From assembly GCA_035771175.1 (NCBI GenBank), contig CM069608.1, positions 25,302,519-25,366,518 of the forward strand: a DNA stretch of 64,000 nucleotides, read 5' to 3'. Positions 37,254 through 47,299 of the stretch are shown here, in pieces. This DNA comes from Paratinospora sagittata (taxonomy: Eukaryota; Streptophyta; Magnoliopsida; Ranunculales; Menispermaceae). Position 1 is the stretch's first letter. Each line of letters starts with the position of its first letter. The notes below the pieces were generated by a model. The model saw nothing but the letters and a program-made list of their open reading frames with translations, had not been told where the DNA came from and ran no database searches. The translations under genes and the position numbers were made by a program.

Positions 37254-37814
37254 TCAAGCTTGAGTGCCTTGAGCATCACGAGATCGAGTTGCGACTGATC
37301 TAGGCAGACGAGACGGTTCGGCTGTGCTTGCACTCATTCGTTCAATGTAGGCAACAATAGGACCGAGCCTTCTTATCTGGCTCGTTGCAAAGACAAAACC
37401 CCATTTAATTTCATCTTTAAGAACAACTTGAGACTTGTCCAACTTTTTGAGAAGAATCATCAGCATGTCCGTTTGAAGTCTGCTGACCCTCTCGAATTCC
37501 TTTAACCTCTGCTCTTTTGCGCAAATAAGCTATACAACCAGCTGAAAGCTAGCGGAGTTAGACTCGGAAGACTGGCTTAGGAGATTCTTAATTGAAGATT
37601 CTTCATGAACGACACGGGGTGGCTCAAGCTCTACGTGAGGTTGTGGCACAGACCTATGAAAATCTGGAGGAGGCATGGAGTGGATGTTTGGATACACAGT
37701 TCATCTAATTTCTTTTACAGAATCCTCGGATAAGGAAGATAAGAAGAAACTACTCGAGGAAGAAGAAGATTCTTCCCTTTGTCGCTTTTGAGACGTAGGG
37801 GTTTTGGAAGCCAT
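37254..37814 (-). pseudogene. LARD ORF: MASKTP serine-rich protein of unknown function
   Basis: From the ATG at 37814-37812 the minus frame runs 187 codons to a stop at 37254, interrupted only by TGA at codon 38 (37701-37703). The N-terminus is MASKTPTSQKRQREE, then a run of seven serines, a proline-rich part with HRSVPQPHVELEPPRVV, and a helical part (ASFQLVVQLICAKEQRLKEF, RLQTDMLMILLKKLDKSQVV). The basic KRQRE patch could be a nuclear signal. There is no zinc knuckle or enzyme motif. A related copy is at 29721-30026. The function is unknown: it may be a gag-like helper of a non-autonomous element. Confidence 0.6.
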
Positions 37815-38181
37815 GGGAGAGATCGAATTTAGTCATTTTGATTCTATTAAAAGACAAAATATACATTTTTTTTCTAACAAAAAACCAAAATAAAAATCAT
37901 GCCCAATGCACATGTACGAAAATCTCCACCAAATGCACTTGTGACACTTGATATATGTAATCTCTATTGACTCAAAAATATCGCCATAAAAAATAAATTA
38001 ACAAGTAAACATATAATCTACAAAGAGTTCTTAATATTAATCTTTATTGATACTCTCCAAATATTAGGAAAAGCTACGTACAACTCATGCCTGACAATAA
38101 TCAACACTAATTATAACACAATTAATTTCACATCCAGAATAAAAGGTAGTAGGAAAACACATAAATTACTTGTACCAAATG
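37815..38181. other. Junction of LARD remnant and 3' end of the transporter gene
   Basis: About 370 bp of AT-rich DNA. The left part is the leader of the LARD ORF; the right part is presumably the 3' untranslated region of the ABCC10-like gene. I see no LTR end here, so the LARD 5' end was lost. Confidence 0.4.
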
Positions 38182-38315
38182 TCAAGATCTTATACTTGAA
38201 GATGGCACACTAGAATTACTAGTATTATGAGACCAGTACTCTTTTACAAGCTGCCTGAACAAGGATTCCTCTTTTTGCATCAGCTTCTTTGGCTCATCAA
38301 ACTCTACCAATTTTC
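38182..38315 (-). CDS. ABCC10-like last exon
   Basis: The minus strand reads [19 protein letters not shown] then [11 protein letters not shown] and a serine-rich tail ending at TGA (38182-38184). This is the standard C-terminus of plant ABCC proteins (EYDEP..LM....SLF..LVKEYW). The acceptor TTTAG lies just upstream (38316-38320). The first glycine codon is split with the previous exon (G/GA), matching phase. Confidence 0.85.
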
Positions 38316-38768
38316 CTAAAGAATTAAAGGAACATAAATAGAGTTAAAACTGATTAACCACACTTTTCTCTGGACAATTAGTTAATACCTTTTATTGTGC
38401 AAAAGTATATCAGAAGATGTTATTCTAACTTTATTCATATATCAGTAACTTAATTAATACAGTTAGAGAAAATGTTAGTCTAACTATTAAAAGTGCAATT
38501 ACACCGGCATATATGTTGTCAGCTTAACATTTCCTGTTAATTACTAATTAAACTCATTTTTTTATTTAAAATAAAAATAGGTATAATTAAAAGTAATTAA
38601 AATGGTATAACTAATGGGGCAAAATTGAAAAATGTTAATTTGTCTTAAAAAGTTACTAAACATAAGGTAGTGCAAAAAAATAATTTATGCAAATTACTAT
38701 AATACCCTGCAAATCAGTAAAATGGCATTAAAGAAGATAGATTGAAGAATATTTGTGTGGAGAGTTAC

Positions 38769-39008
38769 CGTCGCTAATGGAGAGAACCATAGTGCAATCC
38801 ATGACAGTGGGGATTCTATGAGCAACCATAACAACAGTGCAATCTTGAAATTCTCTCCTTATGCTCTTCTGCATAATTGCATCAGTTGCATTGTCTACTG
38901 ATGCAGTGGCTTCATCTAACACTAATATTCGACTTCTTCTCAGCAAAGTACGCCCAAGAGCAAAAAGTTGTCGTTGTCCTTTGCTCCAATTTGATCCATC
39001 TTCTACAA
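38769..39008 (-). CDS. ABCC10-like exon with ABC signature and Walker B
   Basis: The minus strand reads [19 protein letters not shown], carrying the ABC signature in its ABCC NBD2 form (normally WSMGQRQL, here K replaces M), then [19 protein letters not shown] with Walker B (ILVLDE) and D-loop, and [13 protein letters not shown] with the switch histidine. It ends VLSISDG with donor GTAACT. The acceptor TTACAG is at 39009-39014. All catalytic residues of this half of NBD2 are intact, so this exon alone shows no decay. Confidence 0.88.
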
Positions 39009-39400
39009 CTGTAACACCAATAACATAATTTGCTATTATTTTATAAAATAAAATAAAAAACACTTGTCATTTACCACTTAATTAATTACTTGGTGGGTAA
39101 GGACATCTAGGGTAAGTTACAAATACAAGAAATATTTAAGTAACTCTAAAAGTGACTCTTTAACATGACTGTCACGATTTGTATAATCGTGAGACAGAGG
39201 TAACCTTAAGAGTCGCTTTTAGTATTACAAGGCCACAGGTCTACATGGCCAGATCCTCACATGCCCTTTACTTGACCGTATTTCTATGAGAGGATTTGTT
39301 TCTTTATCAAGCTGACCAACAAAGGCCAACCCTAAAAAATAATTGTAATAATTAAAACTACACGTAATCTAATTATTAATAAGGAAATCTAAATTCTTAC

Positions 39401-39458
39401 CGATGGAGTCAAGACCGTCTTGTTTATCTTGAACTATTTCTCAAAGCCTTTCAAGCAT
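39401..39458 (-). pseudogene. Damaged ABCC10-like exon between Walker A and signature exons
   Basis: The minus strand reads EIVQDKQDGLDSI with donor GTAAGAAT, in the right phase to join the next exon (V codon split G/TT). This matches the KEVVQEKENGLDSLV stretch expected in ABCC10. Upstream of it an in-frame TGA (39441-39443) stands where an arginine or lysine is expected, the LGKCQL motif is shortened to LERL, and none of the AG dinucleotides near it (39434, 39440, 39448) gives the required phase. This suggests a nonsense change, a small deletion and a lost acceptor. Confidence 0.6.
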
Positions 39459-40737
39459 AAATCAAAATAAGATTAGTAGTAAGCTCACTGGTGTTAACGA
39501 AAATTAAACCTAAATTCTTAATTTTTTTTTTTTTGCAAACTCTAAATTCTTAAAATTTAGAAAATGTTATAGGTTAATAATATGAGCATGCTTGTGCTAA
39601 GAAGGGGCAATCCTAAAAGCTCTAAGGTTGTGTTTGGCTTATAATTCGGATACAATTTTATGTATCCAAAATTTAAAAATACAAAAAAAATGATTGGTTG
39701 GTTGCACTTAGAAAATAATTTTTCAAAATTTACTAAGAAAACATGTTGTTTTCAAAAAATGACAAAAAATGATTTTATGAATTTTCACTTTCGGAATTGT
39801 ATTTCAATTTTCAAATAACAAATCAAACACAACCTAATTTTCATGCCCAGTTAAGTGAGTGCTCAAAAGTACTTGCAATTCTTATCAATAAGAATCTCGA
39901 GGTTCATGACCTTTTCGATCATAAAATTGGCATTCAATGATGTTGGAGGCCATAGATGAAAAATCAAACTAATGTTAGATTTTTTTTTTTTTGAAATTAA
40001 TAATTTCCAATAAATAAAACTATGTAAAAAAATATGATATTTCTAATTTTAACTTTAAAAAATTTAAATATTTATTATTAATTAGTAAGTTTTAATTCAG
40101 TTATTTTGAAATGAATCAAAACACATTCTTTTTTTATAAATTTGAAAGTTGAATGATTCATCATCATTAAGTAAAAAAAAAATTCTTTAGAGAATTCATA
40201 TGACATAACTTTATTGTCAAAGTTATTGATAAGTTGTAAATATCATAAACTTGTACAAAGTACAATTTCTTTTTTAATAAAATAGGTCGTCATTTACTAA
40301 AATGAGTAAGTGAATAAATTAAAAAAAAAAATTAGCCCAGCTTGGTACAGAATTCAAAATATTTAATTATTTGACTTCTAAAAACAAAAAATCCCAAAAT
40401 AAGTCTTTGCTGGGGTTATTTTTAAAATGCAAACATTTAAAATTTGTGAAGGAAATAAGAAGTCAACCTTTTCATATTTTCTTTGCTTTCTAAAATGAAA
40501 AAAAAAAAATATATATATATATATATATTGTAACAACTTTTATTTTCAAAAACTGTTTTGTGAATCTTGATCCAAACAAGGCTTGAGAATCTCTCCTAAC
40601 TAGCTAGCCAAGCCTGCTGCCTATTCTAAAAGCCGACTTCCTATTGAAAACCCTATTAAATATAAGGTTTTCATGGCCTTTTCTAGGGATATGCTAATAG
40701 AAAATTGAACAATAAATAATAGATCTTTGTCTTCTTC

Positions 40738-40787
<50 letters not shown>

Positions 40788-40798
40788 AATGTTCATAC
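39459..40798. other. Intron DNA with TA/GA microsatellites
   Basis: AT-rich intron sequence of the transporter gene with poly-T and poly-A runs, a TA run near 40510-40528, and a (TA)n(GA)n tract at 40740-40786 ending 12 bp from the donor of the next exon. No other gene is visible. Confidence 0.6.
40740..40786. repeat. (TA)n(GA)n microsatellite beside a splice donor
   Basis: About 13 TA and 11 GA dinucleotides. On the gene strand the tract starts a few bases after the donor GTATGA (40798-40793), so length changes would alter the first bases of the intron. Confidence 0.85.
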
Positions 40799-41104
40799 CA
40801 CCCATAATTCTTGATCCGTATGCTGGGATAATGGATCAAGATTGTATCGAATGGATCCATTAAAAAGAGTGGGGTCTTGAGGTATGATTCCAAGGCGCGA
40901 TCTTAGATCATGAAGACCCAATTTGCAGATATCAATGCCATCTATTATGATTTTGCCTGCTGTTGGCCCTACTAACCTAAACAAAGCACTTGTCAATGTA
41001 GTCTTTCCACTGCCTGTCCTTCCAACAATTCCAATCTTTTGGCCTCCCTCAAATGTGCATGTGATCCCATTTAGAACAAGCGGTGCATTGGGCCTATATC
41101 TTAT
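40799..41104 (-). CDS. ABCC10-like exon with NBD2 Walker A and Q-loop
   Basis: The minus strand reads [20 protein letters not shown], then [20 protein letters not shown] with Walker A (GRTGSGKTT), [20 protein letters not shown], and [19 protein letters not shown] with the Q-loop glutamine. The exon has 102 codons in phase 0. The acceptor is CATGCAG (41105-41111) and the donor GTATGA. The length and motifs are normal for ABCC NBD2, and no decay is visible in this exon. Confidence 0.88.
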
Positions 41105-41879
41105 CTGCATGCACATTTTTCATTAAAATTTAATTAATTAATCAACTTGTATAGTTAAATGACAATAATAATTAACTATATTCTAGCATATATGATTTAT
41201 TTAGTAAACAAATGATTCTGAATTTAATATATAACATATAAAAGAAAAATAAAACTCCTGGGTTTGATTTTTTGATTATTCATTTAGTCTAGCTCTATAA
41301 GATACTCGAAGAAACATAAAATAATAACATTTGTAATCATGGATTAAAAACTAATCACATAAACTCATTACAAAGTTGGTGAGAACATCGCTATTGTCAA
41401 TGTCATCTCGTTTTCTATTTTGTAGAATTTGTACCTTGGATTACATAAACTTTGCCTATCTGCAGTTATAACTAAGGTGGAGTTTGTTTAGCACTTGTTT
41501 AACTCCACCATAGTAAGGTAGAGTTAAATCTACTTTCAACCTCTTAAAAAGAAGAGAGGGATGAACACAATGCTTTTTGATTAATATTTTACTTTTTATA
41601 CTTCTGATTGATGTAGAGGCATAAATTCTACAAGAATAAGCAAAAAAAAAAAAACCTTTGATTTATTAGAGTAGAGCTTAAACTTCAACTACGTTAAGGG
41701 TGTCGATGGTTCAGTTTAGGTCAATTTGATGCTCAAACCTAATCCAAATCCGATTGGGTTTAGTTTGGTTTTGATTGATCGATTTGGTTATGAATTAACA
41801 ATCCAAACTAAATTGAATCGATTTTGGTTTGGGCTACATAAACAAATAAATGCATACATACATGCATACACAAACACAT

Positions 41880-41910
<31 letters not shown>

Positions 41911-42455
41911 ACTCAAAATAATTAATTATTTACATATATGTGAAGTAAACCTAATAGATATTTAATAAATTTAAAAAGAATCTTTACTACATAACATAAA
42001 AATCTAATGTTTTATATTTGACAATGTTTATATCATAAAAGAATCTTAGACATCAAAAAATAAATATAAACACTTTTACATTTGATGTCAAGTCGGTTAA
42101 ATTTAGATTGGTTTTTAAAGTATCAAACCATAACTCGAACCAAACAAATTAGGTTATAGTTTTTTTAAATCTAACCCAAATCGAATGAAATGCACCAATT
42201 TGGTTCGATATTGGGATTTGAGCCAATTCATTGATACTCTAATAACAATTTATAAGTTCATTTTAAAGTAGAAATAGATGTAAGTAGAGTTCACAAACAT
42301 GCCTTAAAGTATTGGCTCCTTTTATTTTTCAATGAATCTTCCTTAAAAGTCAACAATGCAATGTATAATTTTCTATTGATTAAACATATTTTCTTAATTT
42401 CATCCTCTTTCCAAGAGTAGTATTAAGAACCTTAATTTGAAGCAGCTTGTAGCTC
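41105..42455. other. Intron DNA 3' of the chromovirus insertion (gene sense)
   Basis: Noncoding, AT-rich DNA with CA/TA microsatellites near 41878-41910 and a MITE-like segment. No exon is seen. Confidence 0.6.
41697..42243. mobile_element. Possible hAT-type MITE
   Basis: The segment starts TAAGGGTGTCGATGGTTC and ends CAATTCATTGATACTCTA, imperfect inverted repeats of the GGTGTCAATGGTTCGGTT type found at ends of non-autonomous plant hAT elements, with GGTTTGGTTT/AACCAAAC-like sub-terminal motifs. No clean 8-bp duplication was found, so this remains tentative. Confidence 0.35.
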
Positions 42456-42480
42456 ACAAGTGTAATACCCTGTATTTCAC

Positions 42481-42511
<31 letters not shown>

Positions 42512-42544
42512 ACTATTTGAAATTTTTACTATTTAGGCAACGCC

Positions 42545-42983
42545 CGAACGTTCAGGCGCGTGACAGAACGTTCAGGCGCGTGACAGAACGTTCAGGCGCA
42601 ATGCCAAAACGTTCAGGCGCATGCCAGAACGTTCAGGCGCGTGACAGAACGTTCAGGCGCAATGCCAGAACGTTCAGGCGCAATGCCAGAACGTTCAGGG
42701 TATTATACCCTGTATTTCACAAAAAAAAAAAAAAAATTACTATTTGAAACTTTTACTATTTGGGCAACGCTTCAGGCGCGTGACAAAACGTTCAGGCGCG
42801 TGACAGAACGTTCAGGCGCGATGCCAGAACGTTCAGGCGCATGCCAGAACTTTCAGGCGCCTGACAGAACGTTCAGGCGCAATGCCAGAACGTTCAGGCG
42901 CAATGCCAGAACGTTCAGGCGCATGCCAGAACGTTCAGGCGCCATGCCAGAACGTTCAGGCGCATGCCAGAACGTTCAGGCGC
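42545..42983 (+). repeat. AACGTTCAGGCGC tandem repeats in the 5' LTR
   Basis: About 20-22-bp units, GCCAGAACGTTCAGGCGCAT and variants, 8 copies in the first block and about 10 in the second. The palindromic AACGTT sits between GCGC arms. The MPERSGA-type frames here come from the repeat alone. Confidence 0.9.
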
Positions 42984-42988
42984 AAAAA

Positions 42989-43000
42989 TCTCTATATAAG
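42989..43000 (+). promoter_or_regulatory. LTR TATA box of the chromovirus
   Basis: TCTCTATATAAG directly downstream of the repeat array, repeated at the same place in the 3' LTR (about 52753-52764). The position, a few hundred bases into the LTR, is right for the element promoter. Confidence 0.6.
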
Positions 43001-44091
43001 AAACCTCCTCATTTCTCATTCCTCACACCAAATCACCTTCTCTTGTGATTTTTCTTCTCCTTTCCACGCATTCTAAGTTTTTAGTCTTTGAGACTCCCGA
43101 TGCGGTGCAACAAAGTTCTGTCCGGAGGAAAGCGCCAGATCTGAAAGCGGTGCAACGAAGTTCTGTCCGGGGAAAAGCACCAGATCTGAAGGTGGGGAAC
43201 GAAACATAGGTTTGCGTGTTTCATAACTTTTATTAAAGTTTACATTCAATTATTATTATGTCTACTATTCATTTACACTGCATTATGTCAATAATGTTTA
43301 TGACCTGAATGTCCTAACTTTGCACGTCGTGATACCGACCCTGATAAGGATCACTAGACGTTGACAAAGTCAGTATAAATGTCAAGAAAAGACCAGACTA
43401 GTAGACTAAACTAGTTCATGCATTGGCATCATACATATCACCACCTAGGGACGTATATGGTTTATGACTCATAGAATAGTTAGAAGCATTGCTCACTATT
43501 CATATTATTTCTCTGGAGAGGGACGTACATGAGAACTCGGCTACGCCGGGGAGGGACATCAGTACGTGAATCCAGAGCATCGTTCCTGAGGAGGGACGTA
43601 CAGTGAGAACCTGGCTACGCCCGGGGAAGGACACCTGTACGTGAACTCAGGCGATGTACGCTCATCAAACCATTAATACGTGACGGTGTCATGCATACAT
43701 ACATATTGATTGATTATGATGCTTACATGTGTATTTAAGATATTTGATATTGAAGTATGCTTTATTAATTGTTATACTCATGCACTATTTACCCACTGAG
43801 CGCGTTAAGCTCACTCCAATATTATCAAATCTTTCACAGGAAATTAGGGTGGACTGGGTGCAGGTTATGAGACCCATATTTTGTACCCTTTGTATGAATC
43901 ATTGGGGATTTTGGGAGTATGTTCCCTTGACCATTTTATGTACAAAAGTATTCTGAATTATATGAAATCAGATTTGTACTGTGTACTATATTTCCGCTGC
44001 GCACTCTGTTATTACCATTATGATTGTTCCAAATGCGCGCCCCGTCCGAGAGTGTACCGCCGGTTTAGGCGCGTCCGGGCGGGGTGTGACA

Positions 44092-44108
44092 TTTAATGGT
44101 ATCAGAGA
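44092..44108 (+). other. Primer binding site of the chromovirus
   Basis: TTTAATGGTATCAGAGA follows the LTR; TGGTATCAGAG fits the initiator methionine tRNA. Confidence 0.85.
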
Positions 44109-44159
44109 GTACGGTCCATGGCCCGCCCAAGTCCACCAAATTAGGGGAAGAAAAAAATG

Positions 44160-44935
44160 TTATTAGATATATATATCTCTAGAACTATATATACATACGT
44201 CAATTATATATAGTTGAGATTTGCATTAAATATATATATCTAGAAAACTATATGATTTTTATATAGTTTGACTTAAATATACATATAGTCAAAATTTAGT
44301 AGAAACTATATGTGTAGTTATTATTGAATATATGTATCTATATACATTAGTGTATATGAGGTACGTATAAAAAAATAAATAAATAAATAAATAAATAAAA
44401 AAATTGAAATTTTTTTTTTTCGAAAAATAAATATTCGAAAAAAAAAAAACAAAAAAAAAAAAAAAAAATTTGAAAATTTTTTTTTTTCGAAAACATAACT
44501 ATTCGGAAAAACAAAAAAAAAAAAAAATTGAAATTTTTTTTTTTCAAAAAATAAATATTCGAAAAAAAAAAAAAAATTTAAAATTTTTTTTCGAAAAATA
44601 AATATTCGGAAAAAAAAAACAAAAAAAAAAAACAATTTATTACCAAACCAAAATCCTTAAAAAAAAAAAATAAAAAAATAAAAAAAAATTTATCACTCTA
44701 TATATATATGACTTTTATATATAGTTAAGATTTGGATTAAAAACACCTATATATGATTGCTTTATGGAAACTATATAGTTATGATTAAATATGCCAATAC
44801 ATTTCTATGTGAATACGACATATATGTATCAACTCACTAATGAAGAAAATTTTATGATGGCATAAACATCAACAGAAAACTCGAAACTAATGTCTAGCAG
44901 ACAAGGCATAAATCTTAAAAAATATTAGGAATATA
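44160..44935. repeat. A/T-rich leader with poly-A/poly-T unit array
   Basis: Long A and T runs separated by TTCGAAAAATAAATATTCG form about four units of 55-60 bp (44395-44640). The poly-T/poly-A pairs can fold. The phenylalanine-rich minus frames here are artefacts. Before ORF1 (44955-44970) a pyrimidine tract ending CAG looks like a splice acceptor. Confidence 0.7.
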
Positions 44936-44978
44936 TTTTGTGTCTTTTACACAAATTTATTTTCCTTTCAGCAAAAGA

Positions 44979-46571
44979 ATGACCTCAAGGGAGGGAACAA
45001 CTTCTACTAGCAGGGAACCAATTCCCACTAGACTAACGGAATTGTCCAAAAGAGAGATTGTGACCATGAGGACCATCGACAATAGCGATCTCCGCCTCCG
45101 TCCAATCCTTCATGACAAACTCGCAACACTGGATTGGTTAAATATAACCAACGTTGAGGGTCAAGTCTCTTACAACTTGGTCAGATCCTTCTATGAAGCC
45201 ATGACTTACGTGGGACTTCACGGAGATGAGTTCAGCCCTCAATTAGAGACAACAATCATGGGAACGGTAATTCCTATCAATATCGAGATTATTGCTCGCC
45301 TCTTGGAGATTCCGATTGAGGAGAGGATTATTGAACCACATGACCCCCAGACAGTTGCAGAGATCGCAGAATCTAATGCACAACTGTTCAATTCCCTCGC
45401 CAAAGAGCCATACACTCAATCAACATACACCAACCTCCCAAACAATCATCTTAAGCCATCTCTTGTCGGCCTCGGAAAGATTGTATACAGCAACATCTTG
45501 CCAGAGAGGGGCACTAGGGGCACTATGTCAAGGGCCCAACTCCTTGTGCTGTATTGCATAGAGAAGAACATAAAAGTCTCTCTACCACACATCATCATCC
45601 AACAAATGTTGAGGTTGATTCAAAACCCTTTAAAGAAGGAATTCCTCGGCTACGGAGTCTTGATTATGAGGATACTTCACGAGGCCAACGTTGACACTTT
45701 CGATGGAACGTCAAAGCTGATCACTGAACCAGTTACAACATCCTCTATCTTCAAGACCTATGGCACAAGTGGAGGGGTAACTGACGAAGAGGTATTCGGC
45801 ACGACAATCAGAACTGCCGAAAGAATGAGAGACAAGCACGGGCGTTGCCTTCGCAAATGTCGACGCAAGATGCCTGTCAGAGACGGCCCAAATAATGATT
45901 CAAATCTAAATCCTACATCAGACCCAGCCCTGAATACTGATCCAATTGATCCACCACTTACTGACGAAGAATTATATGCCACACTAAATTCGCCAATACA
46001 AAGTCATGATAGACAAGGTCCACAAGCAAATCCACCAACTTGGAACGTGCCAACTCAAGGCAACACTTCGTACCAAAGATTTCAAACTTCTGCGGTACAG
46101 TATCCGCCAGTTCCACAAGTTGCTGTAAACCAACAACAACAGTACTGGGCCTCACCAAATCTTGGAGGACCACACATTCCAATGAGCCCATTGTTTCCAA
46201 CTTTTTCATCTCAAACAAACCAAATTATCCAAGGGGTTCCGGTTAGGGGATCCCCACACAATCAATACAACTACGTTCCACCTATGAATCACCCATACAA
46301 CCAATACTTTCCTCTAATGCCTATGGCCTACCCTTCACCTACGAGACAACCAACCCATCAACCACCAATGGGACAACCGACTAACCTACTTGAACGGTTA
46401 GATGAAATGGCATCCAATATTGCTGCACTGAAAGAGAGCCACAATCTTGTATTAACTCGTTTGCAAAACTCCAACGCAGAGCGCGCACACTCTCAACCTT
46501 CTGTTAGTAGTCATTCTGTACATAACAGTAGATCTCGAAGAAATGGTAGTAGGCAAGAAGGTCAACATTAA
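44979..46571 (+). CDS. Chromovirus ORF1: putative plant transposon protein domain
   Basis: The first ATG is at 44979, 530 codons to TAA. The order is a basic/threonine N-terminus, a globular middle (about residues 50-250) with YNLVRSFYEAMTYVGLHGDE, IPINIEIIARLLEIP, RGTMSRAQLLVLYCIEKNI, then a Pro/Gln/Asn-rich part and a short helix near the end (LLERLDEMASNIAALKESHN). The middle resembles the 'putative plant transposon protein' domain (Pfam PF20167 in my recollection) known from extra ORFs of plant LTR elements. There is no protease, RT or zinc knuckle. Its role is unknown. The ORF is intact, in sense orientation, before gag-pol. Confidence 0.75.
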   Translation: MTSREGTTSTSREPIPTRLTELSKREIVTMRTIDNSDLRLRPILHDKLATLDWLNITNVEGQVSYNLVRSFYEAMTYVGLHGDEFSPQLETTIMGTVIPINIEIIARLLEIPIEERIIEPHDPQTVAEIAESNAQLFNSLAKEPYTQSTYTNLPNNHLKPSLVGLGKIVYSNILPERGTRGTMSRAQLLVLYCIEKNIKVSLPHIIIQQMLRLIQNPLKKEFLGYGVLIMRILHEANVDTFDGTSKLITEPVTTSSIFKTYGTSGGVTDEEVFGTTIRTAERMRDKHGRCLRKCRRKMPVRDGPNNDSNLNPTSDPALNTDPIDPPLTDEELYATLNSPIQSHDRQGPQANPPTWNVPTQGNTSYQRFQTSAVQYPPVPQVAVNQQQQYWASPNLGGPHIPMSPLFPTFSSQTNQIIQGVPVRGSPHNQYNYVPPMNHPYNQYFPLMPMAYPSPTRQPTHQPPMGQPTNLLERLDEMASNIAALKESHNLVLTRLQNSNAERAHSQPSVSSHSVHNSRSRRNGSRQEGQH

Positions 46572-47299
46572 TTTCTGGCATTGTACAAATTTTCTTTGAC
46601 ATATATGAATAAAATTGTTTTGTTTAAAGACTATCTTTGGTGGGCTGACTTACAACCATCCTTTCTTTTGTATCACTAACTTTGGAGTGGTATGGGACAC
46701 AACAAAATTGGAGGATACTAAATAAAATGTGGAAGTAAGAAAACCCATGACCTTGTGTGAAAAGAAACATTTGGAGAAAGTTGCATTACTAATATTATCA
46801 CTAAGTTTACACGGTATGGGACGAGTAAATTTGGACGATACTATTAGTGAACTTCTATTCAGCCAATGTTTTTAGAGACCGTGTTCATACAACTTAACTT
46901 GGTTTCCACCCTTATTACTGAATTCATGTGGTATGGGACATATGAACTTGGATAATAATTGAACAGACTAAGAGTAAGCGTATGAATGCATAAGATTGCG
47001 ATAGAACGTTCGATCAGGATATTTACCGAGGCACATCTTAGATTTCTTATGACTCGTATGGCTTTTCAATCAAACATATATGTATGTTCACAAAGACCAC
47101 AACAAAAATCATTTTAAATACTTGCAAAGGTTTGTACTTATTATATAAACATTCTAACCTTGTTTTTTTTACACCATGGCCAAACATACGAGTTATATAA
47201 GATTCTTTGATTCCTCAACAACACTCTTACACTATACTTAGAAAAATAGGTGATTTTACTATTGCAGTACTCTCGAAATTGTTGCTGAGCATATTCTAA
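46572..47299. other. Spacer between ORF1 and gag
   Basis: About 730 noncoding bases with repeated GGTATGGGAC motifs (near 46690, 46812, 46930) and CTTTGCCAG at 47344-47352, which looks like a splice acceptor for gag. Confidence 0.5.

Larger units (their letters stand above)
30027..37814 (-). mobile_element. LARD-like Copia relative, minus copy (ORF and 3' LTR), truncated 5'
   Basis: Read on the minus strand the order is ORF (37814-37254), about 1.85 kb of noncoding DNA, a purine tract and the 3' LTR (35400 down to 30027). The 5' LTR and primer site are missing between about 37815 and the transporter gene. It abuts the plus copy at 30026/30027, within the same ORF of that copy. Confidence 0.7.
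42461..44091 (+). repeat. 5' LTR of the chromovirus
   Basis: 1631 bp, TGTAATACCCTG to GGGTGTGACA. The first roughly 240 bp occur twice (42461-42700 and 42706-42986), each with a poly-A run and a repeat block. A TATA box (CTCTATATAAG) is at about 42991. A roughly 58-bp duplication of the GCGGTGCAACAAAGTTCTGT segment follows near 43100-43190. Confidence 0.92.

Noticed and set aside
42517..43048. Overlapping frames encoding repeated MPERSGA and NVQA/RTFRR peptides (also 52398-52841)
   Set aside because: They are translations of the AACGTTCAGGCGC tandem repeats in the LTRs, open in several frames at once, and have no counterpart beyond the array.
44321..44635. Phenylalanine/lysine-rich minus-strand frames
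   Set aside because: Produced by poly-A/poly-T tracts; no real protein composition.
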